A DNA stretch of 64,000 bases from Cafeteria roenbergensis (taxonomy: Eukaryota > Sar > Bigyra > Bicosoecida > Cafeteriaceae), in the NCBI GenBank assembly GCA_008330645.1, contig VLTN01000038.1, positions 186,001 through 250,000 of the forward strand, read 5' to 3'. The translations under genes were made by a program, and so were the position numbers. The notes under the pieces were generated by a model. It was not told where the DNA came from. It worked only from the letters and a program-made list of their open reading frames with translations, and did no database searches. Shown one piece after another: positions 10,293 through 22,274 of the stretch (within the stretch, counting starts at the first letter, position 1; every line of letters begins with the position of its first letter).

Positions 10293-13200
10293 ATGCAGGC
10301 CTCCGCCGCCGGAGCAGGCGCAGAGATCCGAGTCGCCACGGGCTTGTGCGGCGGCTCGCTTCGGGGAGGCGCCCCCGACACGTCTCGGCCCCTTCTCGAC
10401 CACGCGAGCCTGACGGTGCAGCACCTCTCGCCGGAGCTTGACGAGCTCAGCCTCGGGGTGAGCCGCCGCTGCGACCCGCAACGCGCGCAAGGGCTGCGAC
10501 ATTGTGCCCCGGCCCGAGCTGCGACGGTCGCGGCGCCGCCTGCCTGCTCAATGCAAAAGGCCCCGCCCTGCGCCGCGCCAGACCCTCCCTCTCGCCGCCC
10601 CGCCGCCATGAGGGACATCGCGGCGAGCTGCTGGCCCTCAACGCCAGGGAAATGCTGCATCTGCGAGGGCTGCCTTGCTGCGCCGGCCCGTGCCCCATCG
10701 GGCAGAGGGTCGAGAGCTGATGGGCCGGTCGCGTCGTCTTCTCGCGACGTGGCGACTCGAGGGAGCCTGCTTGGGCGGCTGCCTTCCGGCCCAACCTCGC
10801 CTCCCCCCGCGCCCCCCTCTCTGCTGCCCCAGTGCGCCAAGCTTGCCTTCCGCGGCGCTTTCCCCCCTCAGCGCCCCTCGCCATCCAATGTCACCGCGCC
10901 ACCCAGGGCTGGCAAGCGCTGTGCCACTTGCAGCAGGCGTGGGTTCGCAAGCGCTGCCTCCGGCACTGACTTGCCTCCCACTTGCAAAACGGTGGGCTGA
11001 CTTGCGCCGTCGCCAGCTCGCTCGCTGCGCAATGTGACTGCTCCCCACCTGGTGTTCCCCCGCAGCGCTTGTTCGAGCCCTTCGGCGAAATCGCGCACGT
11101 GAGCGTCTCGCACAGCTCACTGACACGGCAGCCGTCCAAGGTGGGGATCGTGCAGTTCTTCGAGGCTGCCGCAGCCGCGGCCGCCGCCAAAGGACTCAAC
11201 GGAATGTCCCTCCTGGGGAAGACAATGCGTGTGTCCATCGGCGGCCATGAGGCCGTGTCAAGCGCGGTACCGTCACTGGCAGGGTCGGCAACATCCACGA
11301 ACCGACTGTTCCTGAACCCGGAGTGCGACGACGAGGCTGACTCGGACCTGGACCTCGACGCCGCCCCGCTCATCAGCGTGCATGGCCTGAGCGCTGACCG
11401 CCTTTGTCCCAGCGCCATCGTGGATGTCATCCGCAAGGCGAGGATCGGGGCCCTTGTTGAATGCGCAGGGGTTCGCCTCCTGCCACCCACCGCGCCCGGC
11501 GGCAAGCGAGGGAGTCCCGCAACTTGCCGCTGGTCTGGCCAGCTCCGCAGCTGCCTCGTGTTTGCCCTCAACCATGCCAACGCATCCCGTGTCCAAAGCG
11601 CCGCGGCTGCGCTTCGGGGCGTCCTCCCTGACACTGCAGTTGTGAGCGTCGAGTCGGACACAGTTCGCGAGGCGCGCAGCCTCAGCGAAAACGACCGGCG
11701 GCCAGCCTCCACGACGTGCCTGGCGGCAGAGCTGACGCCCTCCGTCGTGTCCTCAGCTCGGTCTGCCGTCTCAGCAGCCACGGCCGAAGCTGGATTCCGA
11801 GCTCAGTCCCCGTCCCAACATCCAGTCTCGCCGGCACCCTTCCCGGCCCGGCCACCAGCCCCGGTGCGGGAGCTCTGCATCGCGCCGGCAACTCTTCGGG
11901 CCGGCGTTTCTCAGCCTCCGGACGCTGTCAATGCTCAGGGCGCAGCCTCTCACGCAGCGGAGGCCGATTCCCACGGCGAGGCCGGCACGCCAGCCCAGCC
12001 AGCCAGCGAATCCCAGGGCAGCCCTGCGTGCGCCGTCCAGCTGCCTGCCGCATCAGCCGCAACCGCATCCGTGTCAGGGGGCGCCTGGCATACGACTCTC
12101 GACCGCTCCGACCTGCAGCCGGCGCCTCTCAGCTACCGGGTGGCCAGCTCTGAAGGCATCGCAGCCACGACCGGCTCGCCGCGGGTCTCGGAACACAGAG
12201 GTGTGTCGCTCGCGGGCTCGCCAACCAGTGCCCAAGGGGACGCACGAAGCGCATGGACGGGATCTGCGGCGGCATCTGCAGCGGCTGGCAGTGGCGCAGC
12301 GTCCACGGCCCGGCCCCCTGTGCACCCGTCGCAGCTCATTCCTCCCATTGACGTCCCGGTCAACCGCATTTTCATCTCAAACCTGCCCCCCAGCGTGACA
12401 GATGCCCTTGTGGCGGCTCTCTTCGCGCCGTTCGGGCCCGTGGTCGCAGTCCATGTCATGCGCCGGTTCCAGTCCACAGCCTCAAAGGGCTACGGATTTG
12501 TCGACATGGCGGGCGGCAGATCCGCAGCCATCCGGGCAATCTCGGCCCTGCACGGCACTCGGCGAGCAGACCTGGGCATGCACAGAGCCCTTCGGGTGGA
12601 GTTCAAGTGCGGCCCTTGCACGGGGGGCGCGCACCAGCAGTCGGGAAGCCGCGTGCAGGCCGGCCCCTTCCGGGGCAGCGACGGCTACCCCAGATTTAGC
12701 GCCAATGCCGGCATTGGGAGGATCGGCGGCGGAAGTGGAGCTCGTGCCGGCTCTGGCCAAAGCGTGTACGGCTGTTCCCATGGTGCGGCGGTTGCGGGGC
12801 CATTCTTTGGAGGTGACACAGGGGCCGGGACCGGCACCCAGTTTGGCAGGACCATGGCTGCGCCCGCGGCCTATGGTCCAGCCGACCACTCCCAGCATGG
12901 CGCAGCTTTCCGCCGGCCGGGCATGACTGGCCATCCCGGCGTCGCAGCAGCCCCAATGGCCGGGCACGGGGGACCCTCGTACGCCCAACCCATGCTCTTT
13001 GCATCGCGAGCTGGCATGGGCGGCAACGGAGCTGGTGGTCAGTCCGGGGGCTTCGGCAACAACCTGGAGCATGGCAGCGACAGCCAGCGGCCTGCCGGGC
13101 ATCCGAGCCAGGCGGACAATTGCCAGGAGCGGCGCCACCCTCAGCAACCGAGGCGGCACGCTCAGTCTGTCCCGTCCACGGAAGGGGCCTTTGGAGCCGC

Positions 13201-14629
13201 CTCTGATGCAACTGCCGGCGTGGGCGCTGCTGCAGACTCCGCCCGAGGGCACTCTCTCGACAGCACACGGAGCCGCATCGAGGCCAGCATGGCAGCGGCT
13301 GCGGCTGCCGCCACTGCCGCCGCCGTGGAACTTTTCGACCGATCCATCGGGTCCGTCGGAGGGCAAGCGCCCGAAGCTCACAGCTGCCGCCAAGAGCATG
13401 CTTCGCACATGCATCCCTCCCTGCAGCAACAACACCAGGCAATGAGTGCGCGCCCGTTCCAGGGCCAGACCACCCGCCCCCTCCAGCCGGTCGCGTCGAA
13501 TCACTCACCGGGCTCGGCCTGGGGCCACCTCCCCGGATACGGCCACCCCGCTCAACAGGCGCCGGTCCGGGCCCACCCTGCGGCGCTCGCGTCCCACCCC
13601 CCTGTGCCGTGGATTGCAAGCACCGCTGGCCCCGCCCAGCAGTGCCTGCGCCCAAGCCCGATGCAGCAGGGACTCGTCGGCGAAGCCCGCCCGCCACCTG
13701 CAGGGGGTGCTCGGCTCACCGGCTCGTCGGGGACTTGGGCCCGCGAGCAAACGGCGGCGCCGCGTGTGCCCTTGGCTGCTCCGGCGGCTGAGGCCAGTGC
13801 TGGCGCGATGCTCGCCCACCTCGCCCACGCTCACCCGAGGGCCCGCATCGGAGCCTCTGGCCTGGGAAGCGTGGCCGTCACACGCCAAACGAGCGAGCCT
13901 CCGTCGCGCGCCTCGCCCTCAGGTCTGCGCGAGCCAGTGTGTCCTGCGGAGGCGGATGATGACGCACGGGAGCGACGCGACACTGCAGCCTCTGCCTCGG
14001 ACGTGCCGTGCGCCTCCGCCCGCGCGCGCGATAGCATCGACTGCCTATCGGAGTCTGCTTGCTCTGCCGGCTCGACGTGGCATGCCGACGGCTCCGCAGT
14101 GTCATCCCTGGAGTCGGGCGCCGACCAATTCAACCCGACCGGCCAGCGGGCCGGGCAAGCCAAGCTTCGCGGAGCCGTCGCCCCTGCGGCGTCGGGACAC
14201 CATCTTGACTCGCTGACATCAGCAGATGACTGGGCCCTGGCGGGGCCGCTGGCATCGGCGCAATCCGACGCGGCGTCGGGCTGGCTCAACGTGGGCAGCG
14301 CCCGCCTCGATGCGGACTCGCCGGCCGGCCCTCTGCAGACCCCTGCCTCTGCGGCCGAGTCAGACGGATGCCTGCACTATGACCCGCAGAGCTTGCTTGC
14401 GCACCAGGCAGCCTTGAGCTGCGGACTGATGACCCAGCCGCCCCGCGACGAGCCGTCGTCCTCAGGGATGTGCCTTCCACGCAGCACCGGCTGCGCAGCA
14501 CACTCGCCGTGCTCGGGCAGAGCTTCAGACCAAGAGCTTCGCCCACATGTGTTCTCTGCCCTCAGCAGCCGCACGGGCGAGGGTGCCTTCGGTTTGCTGC
14601 AGCTGGGCGGCGGCGGCGAGATGCATTGA
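10293..14629 (+). CDS. Large RNA-binding protein with two RRMs; spliced
   Basis: The proposed exons are 10293-10457 and 11066-14629 (intron 10458-11065, donor GTGAGC, acceptor CCCGCAG, phase 0), giving 1242 residues. The join restores the first RRM: exon 1 ends LTVQHLSPELDELSLG (RNP2 strand and helix 1) and exon 2 begins RLFEPFGEIAHVSV, with the last strand at LLGKTMRVSI. A second, typical RRM is at about residues 480-570, with RNP2 IFISNL and RNP1 KGYGFVDM, followed by FAPFG-type spacing. Between them is a degenerate third fold-like stretch (LISVHGLSADRL). The remaining 650 residues are low-complexity G, S, A, H and Q-rich sequence typical of ribonucleoprotein granule proteins. The specific orthologue is not identifiable. 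The role is inferred to be mRNA binding or regulation. The exon 1 start is less certain than the join. Confidence 0.75.
10458..11065 (+). other. Intron within RRM1 of the RNA-binding protein gene
   Basis: The donor is GGG^GTGAGC and the acceptor TTCCCCCGCAG^CGC. Exon phase (0/0) and restoration of a canonical RRM helix (PELDELSLG-RLFEPFGEI) across the junction support it. At 608 bp it is about twice as long as most other introns in the conserved part of the window. Confidence 0.75.
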
Positions 14630-16140
14630 GCACTGCTTTGAACCGAGTATGGAGTCACAAGTGGTGCTCCGTGTCTGCCGACTGACTCCATTGCTCTGAA
14701 GAGTCGGCTTCGAGGCCCTGCCTCCCAACTTCCCATCTTGTGATTGACTTCATTCAATGACTGAACGGTTTCCTGGTGTAACCGCACCCCAGCTCGACCG
14801 CTGATTCGCGCTATGACAGGTCGGCCGGCTTGCTTCTGTCTACTTTGGGCCGAGCGCCCACATCGAGCTTGGGCCAGCCAGGCGCCTGCCCCAACGACTT
14901 GAAGCGGGCGAAAGCCTGGCCCGAGACGCACGGGCTCGATGCCGTGGCAGCCAGGTACGCTGCCGAGCCCACCTCCTGCTGCCATCACGGTGCTCACGCC
15001 GCGTCCAGACCCAGCACTGGATGGTGCTGTAAGCGACAGCTGTGATTCTACTGGCTCTCCGCATCCTACTGATTGACTGACCAACTGCCGGACTGAACGA
15101 CTGACCGAAGTGTGCCCGACCGATTAATTGCTTGATTGAAACACTGACGAACCAGAGTCCCGTGGGGGCTGTTGGTTCCCCTCGACCGCCTGGTGCGTTC
15201 GGATAGCTGGAGGCTTGCATGCCTGGCCGCAACGCGACGATCGTTCGGTCTGGCCTGCGATCCGTTTCCTGCCGCAAGACTCCCCGTCCCGCCAGCTCCA
15301 GTCGGACCGCCTCCGCCCGGACCCAGCGCCTCGAAGCAGATCTGCCTCCGGATGCCCAGCGGCCCAGCACGACGTTGCGCTCGCACTGAGCTCGCCAGCT
15401 TGTTCAGCCCTTGTGGCGTGACTCTGTGTGAGAGCGATAGTCCATTCACAACTCTGCTGACCGACTGCTTGACGGTGTCGTGCCCGTGCCTGTGCCGAGC
15501 TTTGGCTGCAGGCGACGGTCCTTGGGCGCTCGCCAGTCATGGCACATTACACACTTCTTCAACCCCCAATGGGCCAGTGCTCCTTTCAGGGCCAATTCAA
15601 CCGACATGGCAATTTGTTGAAAGTCGGGTGTCAGATCATGTGGCTCACTGCTGCGTCCCTGCTGACACGTTCCGCTGCGATTCTTTTTCGCCACGGCGCC
15701 GTGCGAACTGCGAGAGCGGCGAGCCCGTGGGAGCGGAATTCGTTACCGAACACACAAGCATTCATGCCCTACCAGTCCGGCCCGGCACCAGAGGGCGTAC
15801 CAGGTGCTATTAAGTGTGCTGCAACTCCCCTTGCCGCAACGGTGAAGTCAAGGCGTGCTTGCACGTGTGCGGGCCGCATCTGGGACGGCATCTCAAAGTT
15901 CTCGCGAACGGGCCTGGCTGGGGAACTTCGAGGGCATCGCTCTGCGAGGCGGAGAAAGAGCGGCACTGCTCAGGCTAGGGCGCGCTGGACCGTTGCGTGT
16001 GAGGAGCATGCTGCTTGAAAGCAGCACCGCACAAGACAATGTGGGGACCAGGCAGACCGACTGCGTGCGCGTGCTTGTTCCTCCCCAACGAGCGCACAAG
16101 TGATCGTTCAAACCAAACATGATCCCGTTTCGTGCGTCGC
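14630..16140. other. Convergent intergenic region, nothing recognised
   Basis: This 1.5-kb stretch separates the 3' ends of the RRM gene (plus) and the CWF19L1-like gene (minus). Composition is visibly less GC-rich than the flanking coding sequence. ORFs of 60-240 codons occur on both strands, but none shows a domain, signal peptide or a partner exon. I saw no tRNA-like box pair. Confidence 0.5.
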
Positions 16141-19100
16141 TCACTCGGCATCGTCCCCGGCAAGCGAAAAGTCGTGCGGGCCAAAGGCCTGGCGGGCCGC
16201 CTCGGCAGCGGCAGTCTCTTCGCCCTCTGACTGGGCGCAGTTGTTCCATCGCAGGCGATCCATGCAGCCAAGCAGCGTGCACACCGCCTTGCGGCCGAAC
16301 TGCAGCGGGTGGGCGCCGTGCCGGGGCACCTTGTGGAACAGCCGCACTGTGGCGTCCCGGCCCTTGGCGGGGGCCGGCAGCTCTGCGCAAAAGTACTGGT
16401 CGGACCCTGCCAGCTGCGCGAGAGTGGGCGCGCCCTCCTCGTCGGCCGCTGGCACCTCGGCGAAGGCAATGCCCGAGTCGCGGCCGACCTCGTGGAAGGT
16501 CTCCACTGCCCGGGCCGCCGCCTCGGCCGGCACCCCAAACGCCTGAATGTGCGCGTGTGCCGACCCGCGCGTGCGCACTGCTCGCTCGAACGACACAAGG
16601 TGCATCCCCCGCGCTCCCAGCCACGCCCGCAGCGCCGCCTTGTACCGCGCCACCTCCGCCGCAACAGCGTCGCTCGCGGCCGCCATAGACTCCGTGTGGG
16701 GGATGGGCACCAGCAGGAAGTGGTCGGGCCCCACAGGGCCCCTGGGCAGCGTCAGGTACGCCTCCTCACCGATGCTCACCACCATGTGCGCCGAGAACTC
16801 GGAGCTCGACGGGCAGAACCAGCAGTCCTGCCGCTGCAGCGTGATGCTCGCGCCACCGCCGGCAGAGCCACCTCCGGCAGAGCTGGACGCGGCGCCGCCA
16901 AACTTGTCGTCGGGAACCATCGGAATTCCAGCCGCCGGCCCGCTGGCGTCGCCGCGCCCGTGGCCGTACCCGTCAGCAGCCTCGGAGTCGCCGCCGCCGC
17001 CGCCGTCACGCTGCCTCTTCCGCCCGCGCGGCGGCGGTTTCGCGCCGGTAGAGCGCGCAAAGAAGGCCCCCCCCATGCCGGCTCTGCTGCCGTGCACAGC
17101 TGCGCCCGCCCCGGCCATGTCTGGTCCGGCCGCCTCCACCTCTGCAGCGATGCGCGCCATCGCCTCCCTGTCAGCTGACGCGCGCATGCTCTGCATTGCT
17201 GATGCGGCGGTGACCGGCGCAGCAGAGCCGGCTGCCCCAGCAGACGACGACGACGACGATGCCGACGACGACGAAGGGGCGGCCCCGGGGACAATCACGT
17301 GTCCATCGGATCCAGCCGTTGAGCCAAGCAGGCTGGCCACGAATCCGGCGGCGGCGGAGCTGGCTGCGGCGCCGGCCGCGCCAGCGGCGGCCATACCCGC
17401 AGTGTGCATAGTCGCCGACGTTCCAGCAGCGCCGCGTCCAGCGGAACCCGCAGCGGTGGAGGCGACTGGAGCTCCGGCAGCACCCGAAGATACAGTTGTA
17501 GTTGCAGTTGCAGTTGCACCGGGAGCAGCAACTGCCGGAGCGTAGACTGCCAACGGAGTGGGCAGGTATGGTGAGAGCGAGGCACCGCGCGGCACGGCGT
17601 AAAGTTCGTCCGACGGAAGTGACGCCGCTGGCACGAGAGCCAGCGCAGTCATCCACTTGGGGTCAGACGGTCCGGGCTCTGCCGGTACGGTGCCGAGGGC
17701 CGTGAACCGAGTTGACGTCGCTGCGACGGGGTCTGACCCCGGCAGAGCTGCTGTCGCTTCAACAGCAGCCTTGACTCTGGCAGGGTCCAGCGACGCGGGG
17801 AGTGCGGAGTTCACGTACGGTGCTCGCGCGAAGTGCAACTTGCGTCCAGAGGCAAAGTGGTACCGCGGTTTCACGTCCCTTGCCAGCGCTGCCACCAGAG
17901 CAGAGCCCGCAGCAGAGCACTGCGCCTCTAGCGCCGCGCTGGCAGCGTCGCCGCCCGCCGCCGCGGCCGCCTCCCCGAGAGCGGCTGCGGCCGCTGACGT
18001 GATGGGAAGCGCTGGAAGGGCTGATGACGTCATCCGGTGATGAAACCCTGCCGGCCACTCAGCTGTCAGGAGCAGATCAACCGGCAGTCGCGAGGCAGTC
18101 ACGGCGCGGATCACGCCAACCACCGTTCCTGCCGTCAGCGTCGGTACGAACGGCGGCGGTTTCGCCTTGGGCTCTGCTGCTGGCTCTGCCGCATCGGCGG
18201 CATCGGGACTACCCTCCTCGGCTTCAGCGGACGCCGCGACGGCGGCGGAGTCGTCAGCCGCCTCGGCGCTGGCGGCAGGGTCGGCGTCCGCTGCCGCCTC
18301 GCTGGCAGCGCCGGACTCGCTAGGCTGCTTGGGCCCGTCTTCGGTTGCAGTTGCATCTGCAGACTCGGCTTCGGTTGCAGCTGTCGTTGCAGCTTCTGTT
18401 GCAGTTGCAGCTTCTGTTGCAGTTGCAGCTTCTGTTGCAGTTGCAGCGTCGGCTGCAACCTCGCTCGTCTTGTCTTGGGCAGCCGTTGCGTCGTCATCCT
18501 CGGCGGCCACGGCCTCGTCGGTGATGCTCTCGTGATGGAGTCCCGATGCAAAGGCTACTCGCAGGCCAGCGATGGTCTTGACGCCGCCGAGGCCGAGGTA
18601 GGTGATGCCTGGAGCGAGCGAGCCGCCCTCATCGTTGAGGGTCACGCCTGCGTCGGGCGCAGCTGCGGTGGTGGCGGCGCTGGTGTCAGCCAGTGCCACA
18701 AACACTGGGACGGGCATGGACCGGTCGCCAGCGCGGTAGGGAGCTGCGAGGACGCGGGCGGGCCGGGGCGATCTGGGCGAGCCGGTGTTGGGAGCCCTAT
18801 TTGGGGTGGCGTAGTTGCAAGCTGCTCAAACTCAAACGCCGATTCGTAGTTGCGGCCGTCAGGCAGGGGCCCCAAGTCAAGGCGGCGCGATGGCGCCGAG
18901 GGGCGGGGAGAAGGCGCGCGGGCAGCAACACACTGTCCTCGCCACCCCGAGGCTGCAGGCGGCAAGCGGCGGCAAGCGCGGCGCATGCTTCCAGGCGCTG
19001 CAACAGCTGCGGCAGCGTGCAACAGGCGCGCGCTGCCAGCCATCGCCTCACCGATGCAAGACCAGTCGCCACCCGCAAAGTCGCCCACGCAAAAGGCCGC

Positions 19101-19202
19101 CGCGAACGGGCCGTGGGAGTCGTTGACGGCCTTGAGGCGGGCCTCCAGCGCAGGGAGGCGGCCGCAGACATCACCGACAACGAGCACTTTGGCCTTGCTC
19201 AT
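16141..19202 (-). CDS. CWF19L1: CWF19-like protein 1 (Drn1-like lariat debranching/RNA-processing factor)
   Basis: The exons on the minus strand are 19202-19052 and 18743-16141 (intron 18744-19051, donor GTGAGG, acceptor CTCGCAG, phase 1), giving 917 residues. Exon 1 carries the family's metallophosphatase-like N-terminus (KVLVVGDVCGRL, then GPFAAAFCVGDF). Across the join the sequence runs APYRAGDRSMPVPVFVALAD and then ITYLGLGGVKTIAGLRVAFASG, matching the family pattern YxxG...P.Y...GD...NITYLG. An acidic Ala/Thr/Glu spacer with tandem TEAATA units is inserted near residues 95-185. The C-terminus has both CwfJ domains: CWFC...HMVVSIGEEAYLTLPRGPVGPDHFLLVPI with HAHIQAFGVP, then LFHKVPRHGAHPLQFGRK and FGPHDFSLAGDDAE. 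In yeast the homologue assists the lariat debranching enzyme Dbr1. It is divergent from the NPL4-like gene. Confidence 0.9.
18385..18455 (-). repeat. Tandem GTTGCAGCTTCT units (poly TEAATA) inside CWF19L1-like gene
   Basis: Three to four copies of an 18-24 bp unit built from GTTGCAGTTGCAGCTTCT encode repeated Thr-Glu-Ala-Ala-Thr-Ala in the acidic spacer. The same GCAGTTGCAGTTGCA word recurs near 17500 in this gene and, inverted, near 29430 in the lipase gene. Confidence 0.8.
18744..19051 (-). other. Intron of the CWF19L1-like gene
   Basis: The donor is ATCG^GTGAGG and the acceptor GTCCTCGCAG^CTCCC. The phase-1 junction creates an alanine codon and yields APYRAGDRSMPVPVFV, matching the family's YxxG(x)nP.P.Y/F continuity. 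Length is 308 bp. Confidence 0.85.
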
Positions 19203-19420
19203 GATTGCAGCCGGTCCGAGCCTGGGAGTGGCCGCCGGGCCGCACAGGCGAGCAGCCGGAACGCGTGCGCGCGCCGCAGCTGTGCTCCTGCCGACCCGCA
19301 GGCGGCGGGGGCCGCTCTGCGCGCGCCGGCAGCAGGGCTGCTGCGGATGAGTCCGTCGGCAGAGCTGGCGCATGTGCCCACACGCTCCACCCGCCACCCC
19401 GCCACGCCGCGGTCAGGGCC
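19203..19420. promoter_or_regulatory. 218-bp divergent promoter region
   Basis: This lies between the start codons of the CWF19L1-like gene (minus, 19202) and the NPL4-like gene (plus, 19421). Both are housekeeping genes, so a shared bidirectional promoter is likely. No TATA-like motif is visible. Confidence 0.5.
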
Positions 19421-22274
19421 ATGCCCGTGGTGCGATGCAAGCACCGGCGCGGCAAGGTCGACCGCGTGACGGTGAACTTCGAGGAGGACCGCGTGTCTGA
19501 CGTGCTCGAGCGGCTCCACAAGGCCCTTGGACTGGAATGCGGCGTGGACGCAATGTTGGCTTGCGTGAACAACGACAAACTCCACGAGGGCCCGCGCGCT
19601 GCCGTCAACGCCGAGGAGGACGTTTCGACAGCGCAGGACGCAACCCTGGAGTCCCTCGGCCTCAGGGTGAGCAGAGCAGCCCGCGAGGCTGTCCTGGTTG
19701 GCGTGGCAGGGGAGTTCCGCGAGTGCGTTCCTTGGCAAGCGGACGCGGCCGGTCAGCGCACAGCCGCGTCCACCTGCGCGGCGAGCCGCTTCACCGCCGC
19801 ACCCGGCGGGCACAGCTACGGGGGCCCGCCCTGGCGTGGCTTTGCGCCCTGCGCACCCCCACCCAGCGGCTGATGGCGCCGTCCACGCGCAGCGTGCGCG
19901 CCGAGTCGCGCGCTGCAAGCAGCCCCCCACGCCGCCAGCGCGCCCTGCCCAGCGAACCCTGCCCGTTATGCCTCCTTCCCGCGGCGCCTGCCAGTCCTTG
20001 CCAGGGTCTGGTGCCGCCTCGCCCCCGCCGGGCGCGTCTGGCACCGCCTCCGCGCAAGAGTGCGCTTGCTGCCCGTCGATCCGATCCCCCTCGCTCCGCT
20101 GCCACAACGCCCTGTCCGGCCCTACGCGTCCGCAGAATGGGTCATTCGTGTACGTGTCGTATCCCATTCCCGAGGATGAGGTTGCGGCCGCCGCGGCTGC
20201 CGGCGCCAGCGGCACCGGTGCCGCGGACGGCGGATTCGTGATCGAGTCACGCACCACGCCGGCATCGTCCTCCTCGTCTTCGGCTGCGGCTGCTGCTGCT
20301 GCCGCCCGCGGCGGCGGCCGAATGATCAACTCCCTCCGGGCAATGCGTGACGACGCGGAACGCAGAAAGGTCGTTCAGTTCGTCGTCGAGTCGGGCGCCC
20401 TGGGCAACGCCACCCGGTCCAAGGCAGAGCTTCCCGAAACCGCGACCGTCGGAGACATTCGCGGCATCGCAGCGAAGCAGCTAGGAATCCCCGCCGACCG
20501 CGTGGGACTTGCGCACGGCAGAGCCGAGGCAGGGTCGGTCACTGCGGAGAGACAGTTCGGGTCTGACTCCGCGCGGCTGACGGAGGACCCCAACGGCCCG
20601 CGGATGGAAGGAGCTGGAAGGATCTCAGCGGTTATCTTCGCGTTTGACAAGGACCCCCCCGCCCCTGCTGATGCAGTTGGTGGCGCTGGTGGCGCTGGTG
20701 GCGCTGGTGGCGTTGCTGCCGCCGGTGCCGGTGGCGCTGGCGCTGGTGGTGCTGGTGCTGGTGCTGGTGCTGGCGGCAGCGCGTTGTCGTGGGGCGGGCC
20801 TGCGCCGACGTCACAGTCGTCGTCCTCGGCGGCGGCGGCGGCTGCTGCAAGCGGCGGCGGTGGCGGTGGTGGAGCTGCCGCCGCTGCCGCCGGCGTTGCT
20901 GCCGCCGCGGCCGCTGGCGACGGCGAGGTCGACGTCTCGTCCCTGCCAGAGGACCTGCGCCCCCCCCCCGGCCAAGTGAGCGACTCCGCGTCGCTCCGGA
21001 GGTACCTCAAGCAGCATGCGGAGTTCATCACCTTCCAGGGCATCGCCACCCACCGCCAGCTCCGCATCAACATGAACCCGTTCCTCAACCAGCGCCTCCA
21101 GACGCGGCGCATCGCATGGCTCTTCGGCACCGTCGCCGACGCCGAGGCAGGCTCCTACGCAGCCCAGGGGGCTGGCAAGACCGTCAGCGTGGAGGCCATA
21201 TACGAGCCGCCGCAGCTCGGTTTCAAGCACCGGGTCCTGCTCCCATCAGACCCCCATCAGCCGTGCGTCAGCCTCGTTGCGGCGTCGCTCGGTCTCGTCC
21301 CCGTCGGCTGGCTCATCACAGCGCCCTTCCGAGGGGACCCCCAGAACGTGCTGACGTCATCCGAGATCCTCACCGCAGCGGCTCTGCAGGCAGAGCACCC
21401 CCACTTCATGACGGTCGTCTTCACCTTCGAGCAGCAGGATGACCCCGCCCTCGGCCGCACGCGAATCTTCCGAACGACCACCGCGTGGCAGCTATCCGAC
21501 CAGGCCGTCAAGCTCTACCGGAAGGGTCAGCTCTGCCGGTCGGAGGGCGATGACCCGTATTTGATTCGCACCAAGAAGACGGTGATGGCGTCTGACCCCG
21601 ACGATCCGACCCACCGCGTGCGTGCCACCAAGCGGTTTCACGCGTCGTATCTCGTGGCCCCGGCCGGAATCCAGGCCCTAGGCGAGGACGACACGCTGCT
21701 GTCGTCGCGCTTCCCGGCGGCCAACCGCCGCTCCGCCTCTGGCGACGAGATCCCCGTGACGGTGGAGATGGCGAGGAAGGCGGTGTTCGGCATGTCACCC
21801 GTCCGCGGCGAAACCGCAGCGGCGGGGGGCGCCTTCGCCACCGGCCGCTCCATCCGGGAGACCATGCTGGCGCGCGTCGCCGACTTCAACTTCCTCGTTT
21901 GGCTCTGCCGGGAGGGACCATCACTCTCGCCGTATCCGGTGTCCCAAATGGAAGTGGCAGAGCTGTGCCACGCGGTGCAGTCCCACGACGGCGACGCCGC
22001 CGCCGGGTTCCGGTTCAAGCTCATGGCTGCGCTGGGCGCCGGGTGGCTCTGCCCGCTGACAGAGGCCACCCGCGGGTACGACGACGTTAGGGAGTCCCCT
22101 GAGGACCTTCGCGACCACATCGCACGCACCTTCGGCGACGACCCCACGCCCGTCGTGGACCCGCTACGTGCCGTGGAGGTGACCACGCGGGCGGAGCGGG
22201 AGGAAGTTTATCCGCGCCTGCTGTCGCGGCTGCGCGCCAAGCTGGGCCGGGAGGACAGCGACTCTGAGTGGTGA
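19421..22274 (+). CDS. NPL4: NPL4-like p97/Cdc48 cofactor
   Basis: The exons are 19421-19666 and 20136-22274 (intron 19667-20135, GTGAGC to CGTCCGCAG, phase 0), giving 794 residues. Exon 1 encodes a beta-grasp ubiquitin-like module (VVRCKHRRGKVDRVTVNFEE) that closes across the junction as LESLGLR-NGSFVYVSYPIPE. A second ubiquitin-like stretch may lie near residues 158-215 (KVVQFVVESG, then TVGDIRGIAAKQLGI). The catalytically dead MPN domain is clear from about 380: NPFLNQRLQTRRIAWLFGTV, the hallmark VEAIYEPPQ near 434, then SLGLVPVGWLIT. The C-terminal NPL4 domain includes ADFNFLVWLC. In other eukaryotes NPL4 with UFD1 recruits ubiquitylated substrates to Cdc48. The cysteine-rich zinc-finger segment seen before the MPN domain in fungal and animal NPL4 is not apparent; an Ala/Gly-rich linker takes its place. 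Confidence 0.85.
19667..20135 (+). other. Intron of the NPL4-like gene
   Basis: The donor is CTCAGG^GTGAGC and the acceptor CTACGCGTCCGCAG^AATGGG. It is 469 bp and phase 0. The join restores the last strands of the N-terminal ubiquitin-like fold. Confidence 0.82.
20670..20790 (+). repeat. GGTGGCGCTGGT simple repeat encoding poly Gly/Ala
   Basis: Short imperfect tandem units of GGCGCTGGT and GCTGGTGCT within the NPL4-like gene encode a flexible Gly/Ala linker between the ubiquitin-like part and the MPN domain. Confidence 0.8.

Noticed and set aside
16309-17545. Plus-strand ORFs opposite the CWF19L1-like gene
   Set aside because: They are antisense shadows; the minus-strand frame has both CwfJ domains.
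18758-18840. A middle exon of the CWF19L1-like gene encoding NYESAFEFEQL
   Set aside because: No usable donor follows it before the 18744 acceptor; joining 19052 directly to 18743 gives the family-consistent APYRAG continuity and correct phase.
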